Of a stretch of 64,000 nt of DNA, positions 1 to 8,671 are shown one piece after another. The DNA is from Nostoc sp. ATCC 43529 (GTDB taxonomy: Bacteria > Cyanobacteriota > Cyanobacteriia > Cyanobacteriales > Nostocaceae). A model generated the notes under the pieces. The model searched no databases and was not told the DNA's origin. It worked only from the letters and a program-made list of their open reading frames with translations. Each line of letters begins with the position of its first letter. Positions within the stretch are counted from its first letter, which is position 1. The position numbers and the translations under genes are program-made. The DNA is taken from positions 1 to 64,000 of the forward strand of contig LWTK01000055.1 in assembly GCA_003326205.1 (NCBI GenBank), written 5' to 3'.

Positions 1-34
1 TTAGTTGTGAGTTTAATCTTACCAACACAACTTC

Positions 35-250
35 TTATTGTCCGCGTTTTCCCTTTTGTCGTTCCTGTCCTTTCTCCGATAAAAAAAATGCGATTTTTGG
101 GCTAACGTGTTCGAGAACTTGTTCACGTACCGTTGTTTCAATCCCCTCGAAAGTTTCAATTTTTTCTAAAGGAGTATTTTTATAAAGAATGCGAGCAATT
201 TCTTTAATATGCTCCTCTAGACGTTTTTTATCTTCTGGTGTCATTGCCAT
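35..250 (-). CDS. Small conserved-type hypothetical protein
   Basis: A charged, soluble 71-residue protein that starts MAMTPEDKKRLEEH and ends in a basic tail (KGQERQKGKRGQ). It looks mostly helical, with no signal peptide or membrane segment. I recognise the general look of short cyanobacterial proteins of unknown function but cannot name a family. The ATG at 250 is preferred over a GTG one codon earlier. It stands alone at the window edge, so any operon partner on the left is not visible. Confidence 0.6.
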   Translation of the reverse strand: MAMTPEDKKRLEEHIKEIARILYKNTPLEKIETFEGIETTVREQVLEHVSPKIAFFLSEKGQERQKGKRGQ

Positions 251-388
251 CACCCTGCTGTCTTACTACGCTAATTTTCGCACAGTGCAGACTTATCCCG
301 AATCTTATTCGCGAGTAGCCATCGCGAATAAATTTCTACCTCTCTTCTATTTTTGCCAAATTGGGATGCTCCCTTTTTATTTGTGATA

Positions 389-673
389 TCATTCCCAAAT
401 GTAAATCTCGGAAATTTTCAAAACTCCTGACTTCTGGAAAGATGTTTCTGTAGATTGTACAATATTCATCTCAAATTTGATGCTAGGTTTGGGGCTTCTT
501 GGCTGTGTCATCCTGCCCTCCTGGCTTTCAGCCCTTCTTTCTGATTTTACTCTTCCCGGAGTGACAAAAGAAAGATATAGCCATTTTATATTAGTAAAAC
601 TATCAACCTCTAAGCACTGTGCCACAAACCAGTTACCTTCTTGCCATACACTTGCAGTAAAAGTTCGTTTCAT
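389..673 (-). pseudogene. hicB antitoxin fragment, interrupted
   Basis: The first 24 or so residues (MKRTFTASVWQEGNWFVAQC then LEVDS) match the N-terminus of HicB-type antitoxins, which fold as a partial RNase H and neutralise the HicA mRNA interferase. After that point the homology stops. The rest of the frame is Arg/Ser/Pro-rich and comes from spacer sequence, not from the expected TEEEAL helix and DNA-binding tail. No hicA reading frame lies beside it. I read it as a decayed hicB cut by an insertion or rearrangement; it is unlikely to make a working antitoxin. Confidence 0.6.
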
Positions 674-808
674 CAGTTTTTATTGTTTGGCAGTTTATTT
701 TGATTTGATTATACAGTTAGAAGAAAACCTCAGATGCATTGAAGCCGCAAACCCTTATTTGCTAAGATTTCGAGTGCGACAACATTGAAACAGGGCAAAC
801 TCCTCATC

Positions 809-1804
809 ATGCCAACATCTACAATTGACAATCGAGACGCAGCCGCTATCCAAGCTGCAACAGAAGGGGTTGCAATATGCGATCGCACCGCCTGGGGACG
901 CATCAAAGTGTCTGGCGATGACCGCCTCCGCTTTTTACATAACCAAAGTACTAATGATTTCCTCGCACTCAAGCCAGGACAAGGTTGTGATACGGTGTTC
1001 GTCACTTCCACAGCTAGAACAATTGATTTAGTAACCGCCTACGTCAGAGAAGATGCGGTGATTTTGCTCGTTTCGCCTAACCGCCGCCAGTTTCTCATGG
1101 AATGGCTGGACAAATATATTTTCTTTGCCGACAAGGTGGAATTATCTGATATCACAGAATTTACTAACACCCTCAGCCTCATCGGCCCCGGAAGTGATGC
1201 TGTAATCAAAAAGTTGGGTATTGGCGAACTCATTGGTCAGCCTTATGGTAGTCACCAAGTATACACCATTGGTAATGCTCAGGGAGTGCGAGTTGCTGTA
1301 GGCAGTGGATTAGCTATTCCCGGCTACACTTTGACTTTTCCCTACACTGACAAAGCGACAGTGTGGGAAAAACTGTTAGAAGCTGGAGTAGTAGAGATGA
1401 GCGATCACGCTTGGGATGTGTTGCGAATTTTACAAGGTCGCCCCGCCCCAGATGCAGAACTCACCGATGATTACAATCCCTTAGAAGTTGGTTTGTGGCA
1501 GACGATTTCTTTTGACAAAGGCTGCTATATTGGGCAAGAAACCATTGCTCGATTGAATACATATAAAGGTGTAAAGCAGCACTTATTTGGTGTTAAACTC
1601 AGTGCTGCTGCGGAAATTGGCAGTGCGATCGCCATTGGAGATGAAAAGATCGGTAAACTTACCAGTTATACAGAAACTCCTGATGGTTATTTTGGCTTAG
1701 GTTACATCCGCACCAAAGCCGGTGGTGTGGGATTGAAAGTTAAAGTGGGAGAAACTGAAGGTGAAATAGTAGAAATCCCATTTGTTTCTCACGAATACCC
1801 ATAA
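809..1804 (+). CDS. YgfZ/GcvT-like folate-binding protein
   Basis: A 331-residue member of the YgfZ (GcvT-related) family, which binds tetrahydrofolate and helps assemble or repair certain iron-sulfur proteins in the cytoplasm. The family hallmark KGCYIGQE, with the conserved cysteine, sits in the second half. The N-terminal part (GVAICDRTAWGRIKVSG, then LRFLHNQSTND) matches the aminomethyltransferase-like fold. The C-terminal barrel follows (GLGYIRTKAGGVGLKV). I chose the ATG at 809; a TTG eight codons upstream adds residues unlike the family. It is monocistronic as far as can be seen. True glycine-cleavage T protein is less likely because of the length and the KGCYxGQE motif. Confidence 0.85.
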   Translation: MPTSTIDNRDAAAIQAATEGVAICDRTAWGRIKVSGDDRLRFLHNQSTNDFLALKPGQGCDTVFVTSTARTIDLVTAYVREDAVILLVSPNRRQFLMEWLDKYIFFADKVELSDITEFTNTLSLIGPGSDAVIKKLGIGELIGQPYGSHQVYTIGNAQGVRVAVGSGLAIPGYTLTFPYTDKATVWEKLLEAGVVEMSDHAWDVLRILQGRPAPDAELTDDYNPLEVGLWQTISFDKGCYIGQETIARLNTYKGVKQHLFGVKLSAAAEIGSAIAIGDEKIGKLTSYTETPDGYFGLGYIRTKAGGVGLKVKVGETEGEIVEIPFVSHEYP

Positions 1805-1874
1805 AATGGAGAATTCAGAATTCAGAATTAATTAGTGGAAGGTTTAGACTTTCAGCGAAGATTTGCATTTCAAT

Positions 1875-2834
1875 TCATACTGAATTCTGACTCCTGAGTC
1901 CTGAATTCCTGATAAAAATATCTTCTGATCGATCGCACCTGGTACCTTGACAAAATTCATCTACCCAAGAAGCTACACTCCGGGCGTTAGTGCTTCGTAA
2001 TACATTCACTTTAGTTTTAACGTCTTGTGGTGGTGTATTGACATGCTGACTATTTTTGGCAACTTCGGTAGTAATTGCTAGCGAACGCACTTGTTTACCA
2101 TTACTAGAAACCTCCGTAGTAATTGCTAGAGTTCTTACTGGTTTGGTGTGACTAGAAACTTCAGTGGTCAATGCCACAGATGGCATAGTTTTGGCTTTGC
2201 CGTTGACCTGAGAGTCAATTGTCAGTGTTCCTGTTGCAGAATAGCGATCGAGGGGTGATTTTACTGGTTTATCTTCCCTGAATAAACCGGAGTCTGGCTT
2301 GGCTGAATGCAGCGCCTTTACAGAAGTACTAGGAGGAATTTTAGTAATAACTGCAACTAATGTCCCAGATTTATCTGTAGGAACTAGTTCAGCGTTATCT
2401 GTAAATAATGTTACGCTTTGCTGTAAGCGCGGTAAATCAGAGTGTAGCGTTTTGACAGGAGAATCAGGTATGACATTGGTAGTATTTAAAACCAATGGAA
2501 CAACTTTGTTTTCGTGAGAAACTCGATCTTGTAACGGCTCACTTTCAATTTGGTTTGCTGATTTTATCAGACGTAACTCTTCATCGGGATTGAAGTTGAG
2601 GCCTAAAGCCGCGACTATTTTATCAGGATTATTGCTTAACTCTAAGATAAAATTCAGTATCTCATCAAACTGCGGCTCCAAAACAGACAGTGTTGCCAAA
2701 ATAAAACCAGACGAAGGACGCCGCAGACCATCATAAGTAGCCCAAATTCGCATTTTAACTAGCCAGGAAGTATTTTGCTCGTAGTAACTCAGCCACTTCT
2801 GTTTTAAGGATTGACGCAGTTCTTGGATATTCAT
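1875..2834 (-). CDS. DUF5331-type cyanobacterial hypothetical protein
   Basis: A 319-residue protein with a well-conserved-looking N-terminal domain of about 110 residues (MNIQELRQSLKQKWLSYYEQ, then WATYDGLRRPSSGFILATL, then IVAALGLNFNPDEELRLI). This resembles the cyanobacterial DUF5331 family. The remaining 200 residues are low complexity, with near-repeats of ALTTEVSSHTKPVRTLAITT type, and are probably disordered. There is no signal peptide or membrane segment. The ATG at 2834 has a good GAGG ribosome site 7 nt upstream and is preferred over a start four codons earlier. Function is unknown. Confidence 0.7.
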   Translation of the reverse strand: MNIQELRQSLKQKWLSYYEQNTSWLVKMRIWATYDGLRRPSSGFILATLSVLEPQFDEILNFILELSNNPDKIVAALGLNFNPDEELRLIKSANQIESEPLQDRVSHENKVVPLVLNTTNVIPDSPVKTLHSDLPRLQQSVTLFTDNAELVPTDKSGTLVAVITKIPPSTSVKALHSAKPDSGLFREDKPVKSPLDRYSATGTLTIDSQVNGKAKTMPSVALTTEVSSHTKPVRTLAITTEVSSNGKQVRSLAITTEVAKNSQHVNTPPQDVKTKVNVLRSTNARSVASWVDEFCQGTRCDRSEDIFIRNSGLRSQNSV

Positions 2835-3002
2835 TGAATGCCTCACTTAGGTCAAACAATTTTGGATTTGGAATTTTAGATTTTCGATTGACCCTACCAA
2901 TAAACGCGTAGGGCTGGAGGCGTAAAAGAGGCTTGATGGCTTGCTAAGGTTGGACTATCAGTAATCTAAAATTAGCAGTTAACAAGAGTGCAGACTTTAT
3001 TT

Positions 3003-3329
3003 TTAGGAATGAAATCGATGATAGAGCATCTGTTTGACTGTTTGGCCACCTAACAAATGCTGTTCTACCAGTAGAGATACTTCATCAGGCTGAACGCCAC
3101 AATACCAGACTATATCGGGTAATACCAGCACCATCGGCCCATTGCCACATTGTCCCAAACAGCTGCTACCTGTTACCGTTACCCCAGGAATTGGTAAAGC
3201 CGTCAAAGCCGCTAAGACTTTTGCAGCGCCTTGCTTTTTACAAGTGCGATTTTGGCAAACCCGCACACATCTGGGAGAAGAGGGTTGGTCGATTGCCCAA
3301 AAGTTTGATGATTGAGTGATATTTGTCAT
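3003..3329 (-). CDS. (2Fe-2S) thioredoxin-like ferredoxin domain protein
   Basis: A small soluble protein with the thioredoxin-like 2Fe-2S ferredoxin fold. Cysteines occur as CVRVCQNRTCKKQG and then SSCLGQCGNGP, a four-ligand arrangement as in NuoE-like and clostridial-type 2Fe-2S domains. Its likely role is electron transfer. The frame stays open upstream through in-phase ATG codons to 3392, but that extra 21-residue leader (MTNDQGL units) is translated from a 21-bp repeat, so I place the start at 3329. The longer start cannot be excluded. It lies downstream of the cysteine synthase homologue on the same strand, separated by a repeat tract. Confidence 0.75.
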   Translation of the reverse strand: MTNITQSSNFWAIDQPSSPRCVRVCQNRTCKKQGAAKVLAALTALPIPGVTVTGSSCLGQCGNGPMVLVLPDIVWYCGVQPDEVSLLVEQHLLGGQTVKQMLYHRFHS

Positions 3330-3371
3330 TAGTCCTTGGTCATTGGTCATTAGTCCTTGGTCATTGGTCAT
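3325..3371. repeat. Two-copy 21-bp direct repeat at a gene start
   Basis: Two adjacent copies of a unit around cattagtccttggtcattgg cover the presumed start of the 2Fe-2S protein. They are open in the gene's frame, so they could add a repetitive N-terminal leader. Confidence 0.7.
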
Positions 3372-3402
3372 TTGTTCTTTGTCGTTTCTCAAAAGCCAGA
3401 AG

Positions 3403-3442
3403 CTAATAACTAATGACTAATGACTAATGACTAATGACTAAT
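3403..3442. repeat. Heptanucleotide STRR (taatgac)n
   Basis: About five tandem copies of the 7-mer taatgac/ctaatga, a short tandemly repeated repetitive sequence typical of heterocystous cyanobacteria. The repeat supplies the TAG stop codon of the neighbouring cysteine synthase gene. Confidence 0.85.
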
Positions 3443-4412
3443 CTATTGAAAGTCCTTTTGAGGCTAACCATTCACGGTTGAATATCCGCGATTGATACCG
3501 GGAACCGCTATCACATAATATGGTAACGATGGTATGTCCCGGGCCTAACTGCTTGGCTAAAGCAACAGCAGCCCCAACATTAATACCCGTTGAACCGCCC
3601 ATTAATAGGCCATCTTTTCTCAGTAGTTGGTAAACGACTCTCAAAGCTTCTTGGTCATCGATTTGGATGGCATCATCGGCAGGTGCGCCTTCCATGTTGG
3701 CTGTAACGCGACCATTACCGATGCCCTCGGTGATGGAGTTTCCTTCTATTTTGATTTCGCCGGTTTTGACATAACTATAAAGTCCACTACCCAAGGGATC
3801 GGCAACAACGCATTTAATGGCCTGATTTTGTTCTTTTAAGTACATCGCTACACCAGCAAAAGTACCACCAGTACCGGTTGCAGCTGTCCATGCATCTATT
3901 TTACCATCTGTCTGTTTCCAAATTTCTGGCCCTGTGGTTTCATAGTGAGCGCGGCGGTTGGCTAAATTATCAAACTGATTTGCCCAAATGGCGTTTTCTA
4001 ATTCGGCGGCGACTCTACCAGATAGCTTGACGTAGTTGTTGGGGTCTTTGTAGGGTACAGCCGGGACGGGACGGACTTCTGCTCCCAAGGCTGTCAGTGC
4101 GTCTATCTTTTCTTGTGATTGGGTATCGGGGATGATAATTAGGCATTTGTAACCTTTGGCGTTACAAATATGCGCTAGTCCAATGCCAGTATTACCAGCG
4201 GTTCCTTCGACAACGGTACCACCGGGTTTGAGTAAACCTTTCTCTTCTGCGTCTTGGATGATGTAAAGTGCGGCGCGGTCTTTGACGGAACCGCCAGGAT
4301 TGAGAAATTCTGCTTTACCAAGGATTTCGCACCCCGTTTCTTCACTGAAGCTGTTTAAGCGAATCAGAGGTGTGTTGCCAACAGTACCGATGAAGCCATT
4401 TTTAATGTCCAT
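3438..4412 (-). CDS. cysK: Cysteine synthase A family PLP enzyme
   Basis: A 324-residue fold-type II PLP enzyme of the cysteine synthase / O-acetylserine sulfhydrylase family, which makes cysteine from O-acetylserine and sulfide. The PLP lysine lies in GGSVKDR (about residue 44). The substrate loop reads GTAGNTG where classical CysK has TSGNTG. The phosphate-binding loop is TGTGGT, and GGSTGINVGAA lies near the C-terminus. The Ser-to-Ala change in the loop, and the tail SGSRYQSRIFNREWL, fit a cysteine-synthase-like subgroup rather than the housekeeping CysK, so the exact substrate is less sure than the family. The stop codon lies inside a taatgac repeat. Confidence 0.85.
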   Translation of the reverse strand: MDIKNGFIGTVGNTPLIRLNSFSEETGCEILGKAEFLNPGGSVKDRAALYIIQDAEEKGLLKPGGTVVEGTAGNTGIGLAHICNAKGYKCLIIIPDTQSQEKIDALTALGAEVRPVPAVPYKDPNNYVKLSGRVAAELENAIWANQFDNLANRRAHYETTGPEIWKQTDGKIDAWTAATGTGGTFAGVAMYLKEQNQAIKCVVADPLGSGLYSYVKTGEIKIEGNSITEGIGNGRVTANMEGAPADDAIQIDDQEALRVVYQLLRKDGLLMGGSTGINVGAAVALAKQLGPGHTIVTILCDSGSRYQSRIFNREWLASKGLSID

Positions 4413-4649
4413 TTTGACTATACCTGTGTTTTCTTCTATAAAAATTTTGGCTTATAGCGGTGGCATGATTGACAGCTGATTTACCTAAAATCTGATGATG
4501 CGATTGTCTATTTCTATTTTCAACACAAGTGGATAAAAGTATAGCGGTTTGTTGGCAGAAATTGTTACCACACCTAACTCTGATTTAAAATCAACTTTAG
4601 TACTGAGCGATCGCTACTGACTGTTTTGCTGCTACTGGTCATTTAATAT

Positions 4650-4871
4650 TTAAACTTTCCATTCAAACTCTGGGATATCTGCTCCCATCATGATGTTGCG
4701 TAGGGTTCCTATGGGTAAATCGCGACCTTTGTGATAAGGCACAATTACCTGAAGCTGTCGCTCAATATTTCGCCATTTACGATGACTACCTTTTTGAGAA
4801 AGTAGCTCAAACCCGTAACGTTGTAAAATGGTTTCAACTTCATCAGCATTCATCCGTCGGGTACGGCTCAT
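4650..4871 (-). CDS. hicA: HicA-family mRNA interferase toxin
   Basis: A 73-residue HicA toxin with the double-stranded-RNA-binding-like fold. The catalytic histidine is in QKGSHRKWRN, and the family C-terminal pattern is IVPYHKGRDLPIGTLRNIM. HicA cleaves mRNA and halts translation when free of HicB. Its ATG overlaps the hicB stop as TGATG, so the two are translationally coupled. Here hicB comes first, the reverse of the textbook hicA-hicB order. All key residues appear present, so the toxin is probably active. Confidence 0.9.
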   Translation of the reverse strand: MSRTRRMNADEVETILQRYGFELLSQKGSHRKWRNIERQLQVIVPYHKGRDLPIGTLRNIMMGADIPEFEWKV

Positions 4872-5071
4872 CACACAATAACCTCGCGGGTAACCGCCCC
4901 AGGTGCTAGATCGATGACCTCAGGCTCAAGATAAAGTGCGATAGCTTGACGAATATTTTCTAATGCTTCTTGCTCTGTTTCTCCTGCTGAGACACAACCC
5001 GGTAACTCTGGGCACCAAACAGCCCAATCACCTGTTTCTGGATCTGGTTCAAGAATTACACGCCACTTCAT
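4871..5071 (-). CDS. hicB: HicB-family antitoxin
   Basis: A 66-residue HicB antitoxin with the classic pattern DWAVWCPELPGCVSAGETEQ followed by EALENIRQAIALYLE. It lacks a separate C-terminal ribbon-helix-helix or HTH domain, so DNA binding is not obvious. It precedes hicA with a one-base stop/start overlap and follows the Uma2 gene by only 6 bp, which suggests a three-gene transcript. Confidence 0.9.
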   Translation of the reverse strand: MKWRVILEPDPETGDWAVWCPELPGCVSAGETEQEALENIRQAIALYLEPEVIDLAPGAVTREVIV

Positions 5072-5077
5072 TTGCTT

Positions 5078-5695
5078 CTACCAAACTTTACTCATATTTA
5101 AAACAAACCCAGGCAATACTGGTTCGCCGCTGACAGTCGCGGGATTTTCTAGACATTCTTCTGGCAAACCAGGACGATAAATATAAACTCGGCGATGCTT
5201 GCGGTCAATTAATAAGCCTAGCTGTATTCCTGGCTCCCTCATATATTCCTCCATTTTTTCTTTCAAGCGTTGGAGGTTATCAGAAGGCGACCTCAGTTCA
5301 ACTACAAAATCTGGACAGATGGGGGCAAATTTTTGCTGTTGTTCTGGAGAAAGAGTATTCCAGCGTGAGAGTTGAATCCAGGATGCATCAGGAGAACGCT
5401 CTGCACTTGTTGATAGTTTAAATCCTGTGCTGGAGCTAAAACAGATACCTGTACCGTCTTTTTCTGACCAAACTCCTAGCTGCAAAGCAATATTAAATTC
5501 TCGATTACCCGTCTCTGAACCAGTTGGGGGCATAATTGATATTTCTCCAAATTGATTCCGTTCAATGCGTAAGTCACGATTCACTTGACAAAACTCAAAA
5601 AACTGTTCGTCTGTCATTTGCATTGAGGGGGGAAATTCCACAACTATAGGGGATGAAAGCACGATGGTTTCCTCCAGGTTTTGCTGTTTACCCAA
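5078..5695 (-). CDS. Uma2 family (DUF820) endonuclease-like protein
   Basis: A 205-residue Uma2/DUF820 protein with the PD-(D/E)XK nuclease-type fold, a family greatly expanded in cyanobacteria and of uncertain cellular role. Visible landmarks are EISIMPPTGSETGNREFNIA, the probable catalytic stretches AERSPDASWIQLSRW and CPDFVVELRSPSDNL with a following lysine, and ending PVLPGFVLNMSKVW. The start is a TTG at 5695; the nearest ATG (Met25) would remove residues usually present. It probably forms an operon with hicB and hicA directly downstream. Confidence 0.85.
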   Translation of the reverse strand: MGKQQNLEETIVLSSPIVVEFPPSMQMTDEQFFEFCQVNRDLRIERNQFGEISIMPPTGSETGNREFNIALQLGVWSEKDGTGICFSSSTGFKLSTSAERSPDASWIQLSRWNTLSPEQQQKFAPICPDFVVELRSPSDNLQRLKEKMEEYMREPGIQLGLLIDRKHRRVYIYRPGLPEECLENPATVSGEPVLPGFVLNMSKVW

Positions 5696-5996
5696 CTGTT
5701 TTTAAGCTGTAGCGCATTGAACTTACCACATCTTGTCGTCGGTTATTGACTGTGGAGAATTTGAAAGCGCGATCGCTTATTTCTTATTCTCACGCAAGTC
5801 ATTGTGTTGCTCAAACAGGAATTTGCACAAAGTGATCGCATTTTGTGGGATCTAACTCCAGCTTCAATTTCCCAGGCAATGAAGATTAAATTAGTAATTA
5901 CACTGGAGTTGCAAAAACTTATTGTAAGTTAATATACAAAAATATCAGTCAGTGAATGCTGAGATTATTTAATTGTTTGAGATGGGGTGGACAGCG

Positions 5997-6323
5997 ATGA
6001 CATCTGAAAGCGATCGCCATAAAGAACTTGAACAACGAGAACGTATATTACGAGAACGAGAAGTTGAATTGCGACTTCGAGAAATGGAAGCTAAAATTCA
6101 TACTGCTGATGCGCCTTTTCATAAAACTGTTAAGCATCAGCCAGAAAATTCCCCCAAACCTTGGATGAAAAAACTAATTCTTGGGGGAAAGTTGTTTGCT
6201 CTTGGTGTGGTAGCGTTAGTTGCAGTCAGGATAGCCTCAGTGCTAGCCGGATTTATTATTGTTGCTGCACTAGGGTGGATGTCTTACAAATTATTTTTTG
6301 AATCCAAAAAAACCAATTCTTAA
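5997..6323 (+). CDS. Small coiled-coil membrane protein upstream of BDLP
   Basis: About 108 residues: an N-terminal charged helix with RERILREREVELRLREMEAK (coiled-coil-like), a linker, then two hydrophobic segments (LILGGKLFALGVVALVAVRI and VLAGFIIVAALGWMSYKLFF). I do not recognise the family. It ends 16 bp before the dynamin-like gene and is very likely co-transcribed with it, so a role as membrane anchor or partner of BDLP is a fair inference. Starts at 5973 (TTG), 5982 (ATG) or 5997 (ATG) are all possible. Confidence 0.65.
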   Translation: MTSESDRHKELEQRERILREREVELRLREMEAKIHTADAPFHKTVKHQPENSPKPWMKKLILGGKLFALGVVALVAVRIASVLAGFIIVAALGWMSYKLFFESKKTNS

Positions 6324-6339
6324 TTCAGGTGTAACTATT

Positions 6340-8421
6340 ATGAGCGAGCAAGTAGCAACTGACAGATTTATCAAAGATTTAGAGCGTGTTGCTCAAGTGC
6401 GATCGGAAATTTCTGTGTGTTTGAGTAAACTTGTTGAAATCATTAATAAAGCTGAATTAGCTGGCGACTCGTCATCAGGAAAACTCAGTTTAGAACGAGA
6501 TATTGAAGATATTACAGTAGCTAGTAAAAATCTCCGCCAAGGTGTATTTCGCCTATTGGTATTGGGCGATATGAAACGCGGAAAAAGTACGTTTCTTAAT
6601 GCTTTAATTGGAGAAAACTTATTGCCAAGTGACGTTAACCCTTGTACCGCAGTGTTAACAGTTTTACGCTATGGCCCAGAAAAGAGAGTTACTATTCATT
6701 TTAATGACGGTAAAAGTCCGCAAGAGTTAGATTTTCAAAGTTTTAAACATAAATATACAATCGATCCGGCTGAAGCAAAAAAATTAGAACAGGAGAAAAA
6801 GCAAGCCTTTCCTGATGTTGATTATGCAGTAGTCGAATATCCCTTAACGTTACTAGAAAAAGGAATTGAAATTGTTGATAGCCCAGGATTAAATGATACA
6901 GAAGCGCGAAACGAATTATCTTTAAATTATGTGAATAATTGCCATGCAATTTTATTCGTAATGAGAGCTTCTCAACCATGTACATTGGGCGAACGTCGGT
7001 ATTTAGAAAATTACATTAAAGGTAGAGGGTTGACGGTTTTCTTCTTAATTAACGCTTGGGATCAACTGCGGGAATCATTGATAGATCCTGATGATGAAGA
7101 AGAATTAAAAGCAGCGGAAGACAGATTGCGGCAAGTATTTAAAGCGAATTTAGCAGAGTATTGTTACGTAGATGGTCAGAATATTTATGACGAACGTGTA
7201 TTTGAGCTTTCGTCAATTCAAGCACTTAGAAGGCGGCTAAAGAACCCCCAAGCTGATTTAGAGGGGACTGGCTTTCCTAAGTTTATGGGGGCACTGAATA
7301 CTTTTCTTACCAGAGAAAGAGCGATCGCCGAACTCCGTCAAATCAGAACCTTATCTAGGCAAGCTGTCAATCACATCCTCGAAGCCGTTGCCAGAAGAGT
7401 ACCATTACTCGACCAAGATGTAAATGAATTGAAAAAACGAATTGATTCAGTGGAACCAGAATTTAACAAACTCACAACAATTCGCGATCAATTCCAAAAA
7501 GAAATTCTCAACACCAGAGATACTCAAGCAAGAACAATTTCTGAATCCTTCCGCAGCTACGTTTTAAACTTAGGTAATACCTTTGAAAACGATTTTTTAC
7601 GCTATCAACCAGAATTAAATTTGTTTGATTTTCTTAGTAGCGGGAAACGAGAAGCTTTTAACGCTGCACTGCAAAAAGCCTTTGAGCAATATATCACTGA
7701 CAAATCTGCGGCTTGGACATTAACCGCTGAAAAAGATATCAATGCAGCTTTTAAAGAACTTTCTCGCAGTGCTGCACAATATGGCGCATCTTACAGCCAA
7801 GTAACAGACCAAATCACCGAAAAAATCACCGGGCAAAACATCAAAGTAAATGCCACTATATCTAATGAAGATGATAACTCTCCCGCTTGGGCAAAATGGG
7901 CAATGGGATTGTTATCACTGTCTAAAGGAAATCTTGCTGGTGTTGCACTAGCTGGGAGTGGATTTGATTGGAAAAATATCTTGTTAAACTACTTCACTGT
8001 AATTGGTATTGGTGGGATAATTACGGCGGTGACGGGTGTTTTTCTGGGGCCAATTGGATTTGCACTGCTAGGTTTGGGGGTAGGCTTTTTACAAGCAGAT
8101 CAAGCGCGTAAAGAGTTAGTAAAAACGGCTAAAAAAGAGTTAGTTAAACACCTACCCCAAGTAGCGCACGAGCAATCTCAAGTTGTATACGATGCGGTGA
8201 AAGAGTGTTTTGATGCTTATGAAAGAGAAGTCAGCAAGCGGATTAATGATGATATCGTCTCTCGTAAATCTGAATTAGATAATTTAGTGAAGCAAAAAGA
8301 AACCCGTGAAATTAATCGTGAAAGTGAATTCAAGAGGTTAAAAACATTACAAGAAGATGTAATAGCTCAGTTGCAAAAAATTGAGGCGGCGTATAGCAAT
8401 TTGTTAGCTTACTATAGTTAA
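6340..8421 (+). CDS. Bacterial dynamin-like protein (BDLP ortholog)
   Basis: A 693-residue large GTPase of the dynamin/mitofusin superfamily. To my reading it is a close ortholog of Nostoc punctiforme BDLP, which self-assembles on and tubulates membranes. The P-loop is GDMKRGKST (residues 76-84), switch 2 is IVDSPGLNDTE, and the base-recognition motif is NAWDQ. Long helical neck and trunk regions follow. The membrane-inserting paddle is the hydrophobic stretch at about residues 548-590 (TVIGIGGIITAVTGVFLGPI), followed by QADQARKELVKTAKKELV. The ATG at 6340 has an AGGT site upstream and gives 693 residues, the length I recall for BDLP. It sits between a small membrane protein and a second dynamin-type GTPase. 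Confidence 0.95.
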   Translation: MSEQVATDRFIKDLERVAQVRSEISVCLSKLVEIINKAELAGDSSSGKLSLERDIEDITVASKNLRQGVFRLLVLGDMKRGKSTFLNALIGENLLPSDVNPCTAVLTVLRYGPEKRVTIHFNDGKSPQELDFQSFKHKYTIDPAEAKKLEQEKKQAFPDVDYAVVEYPLTLLEKGIEIVDSPGLNDTEARNELSLNYVNNCHAILFVMRASQPCTLGERRYLENYIKGRGLTVFFLINAWDQLRESLIDPDDEEELKAAEDRLRQVFKANLAEYCYVDGQNIYDERVFELSSIQALRRRLKNPQADLEGTGFPKFMGALNTFLTRERAIAELRQIRTLSRQAVNHILEAVARRVPLLDQDVNELKKRIDSVEPEFNKLTTIRDQFQKEILNTRDTQARTISESFRSYVLNLGNTFENDFLRYQPELNLFDFLSSGKREAFNAALQKAFEQYITDKSAAWTLTAEKDINAAFKELSRSAAQYGASYSQVTDQITEKITGQNIKVNATISNEDDNSPAWAKWAMGLLSLSKGNLAGVALAGSGFDWKNILLNYFTVIGIGGIITAVTGVFLGPIGFALLGLGVGFLQADQARKELVKTAKKELVKHLPQVAHEQSQVVYDAVKECFDAYEREVSKRINDDIVSRKSELDNLVKQKETREINRESEFKRLKTLQEDVIAQLQKIEAAYSNLLAYYS

Positions 8422-8465
8422 AGTCTAGGAATCCTCAATCATTTGTGAAAACCTCTATTTCTTTT

Positions 8466-8600
8466 CTCTGCGCTCTCTGTGGTTCGTTGAAAAAAAATTC
8501 ACAACTCAGGAAATAAAGAATACAACCACAGATAAACTAATCAGTGTTTATCTGTGGTTCCTAATATGGTAAATTCACGCAGAGACGCGGAGGCGCAGAG
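8466..8600. repeat. Nested inverted repeat between the two dynamin genes
   Basis: An inner perfect 14-bp stem (aaccacagataaac at 8524-8537 with gtttatctgtggtt at 8546-8559, 8-nt loop) is enclosed by an outer ctctgcgc (8466-8473) / gcgcagag (8593-8600) pair. No T-run follows, so it is not a typical terminator. It may be a REP/MITE-like element or a folded leader of the downstream gene. Confidence 0.7.
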
Positions 8601-8671
8601 AGGAAGAGAGGAGTTTTTGTAATAGAGTATTTAATTTAAAAATCTATTTTGGAATCTGGAATTAAGGAACT

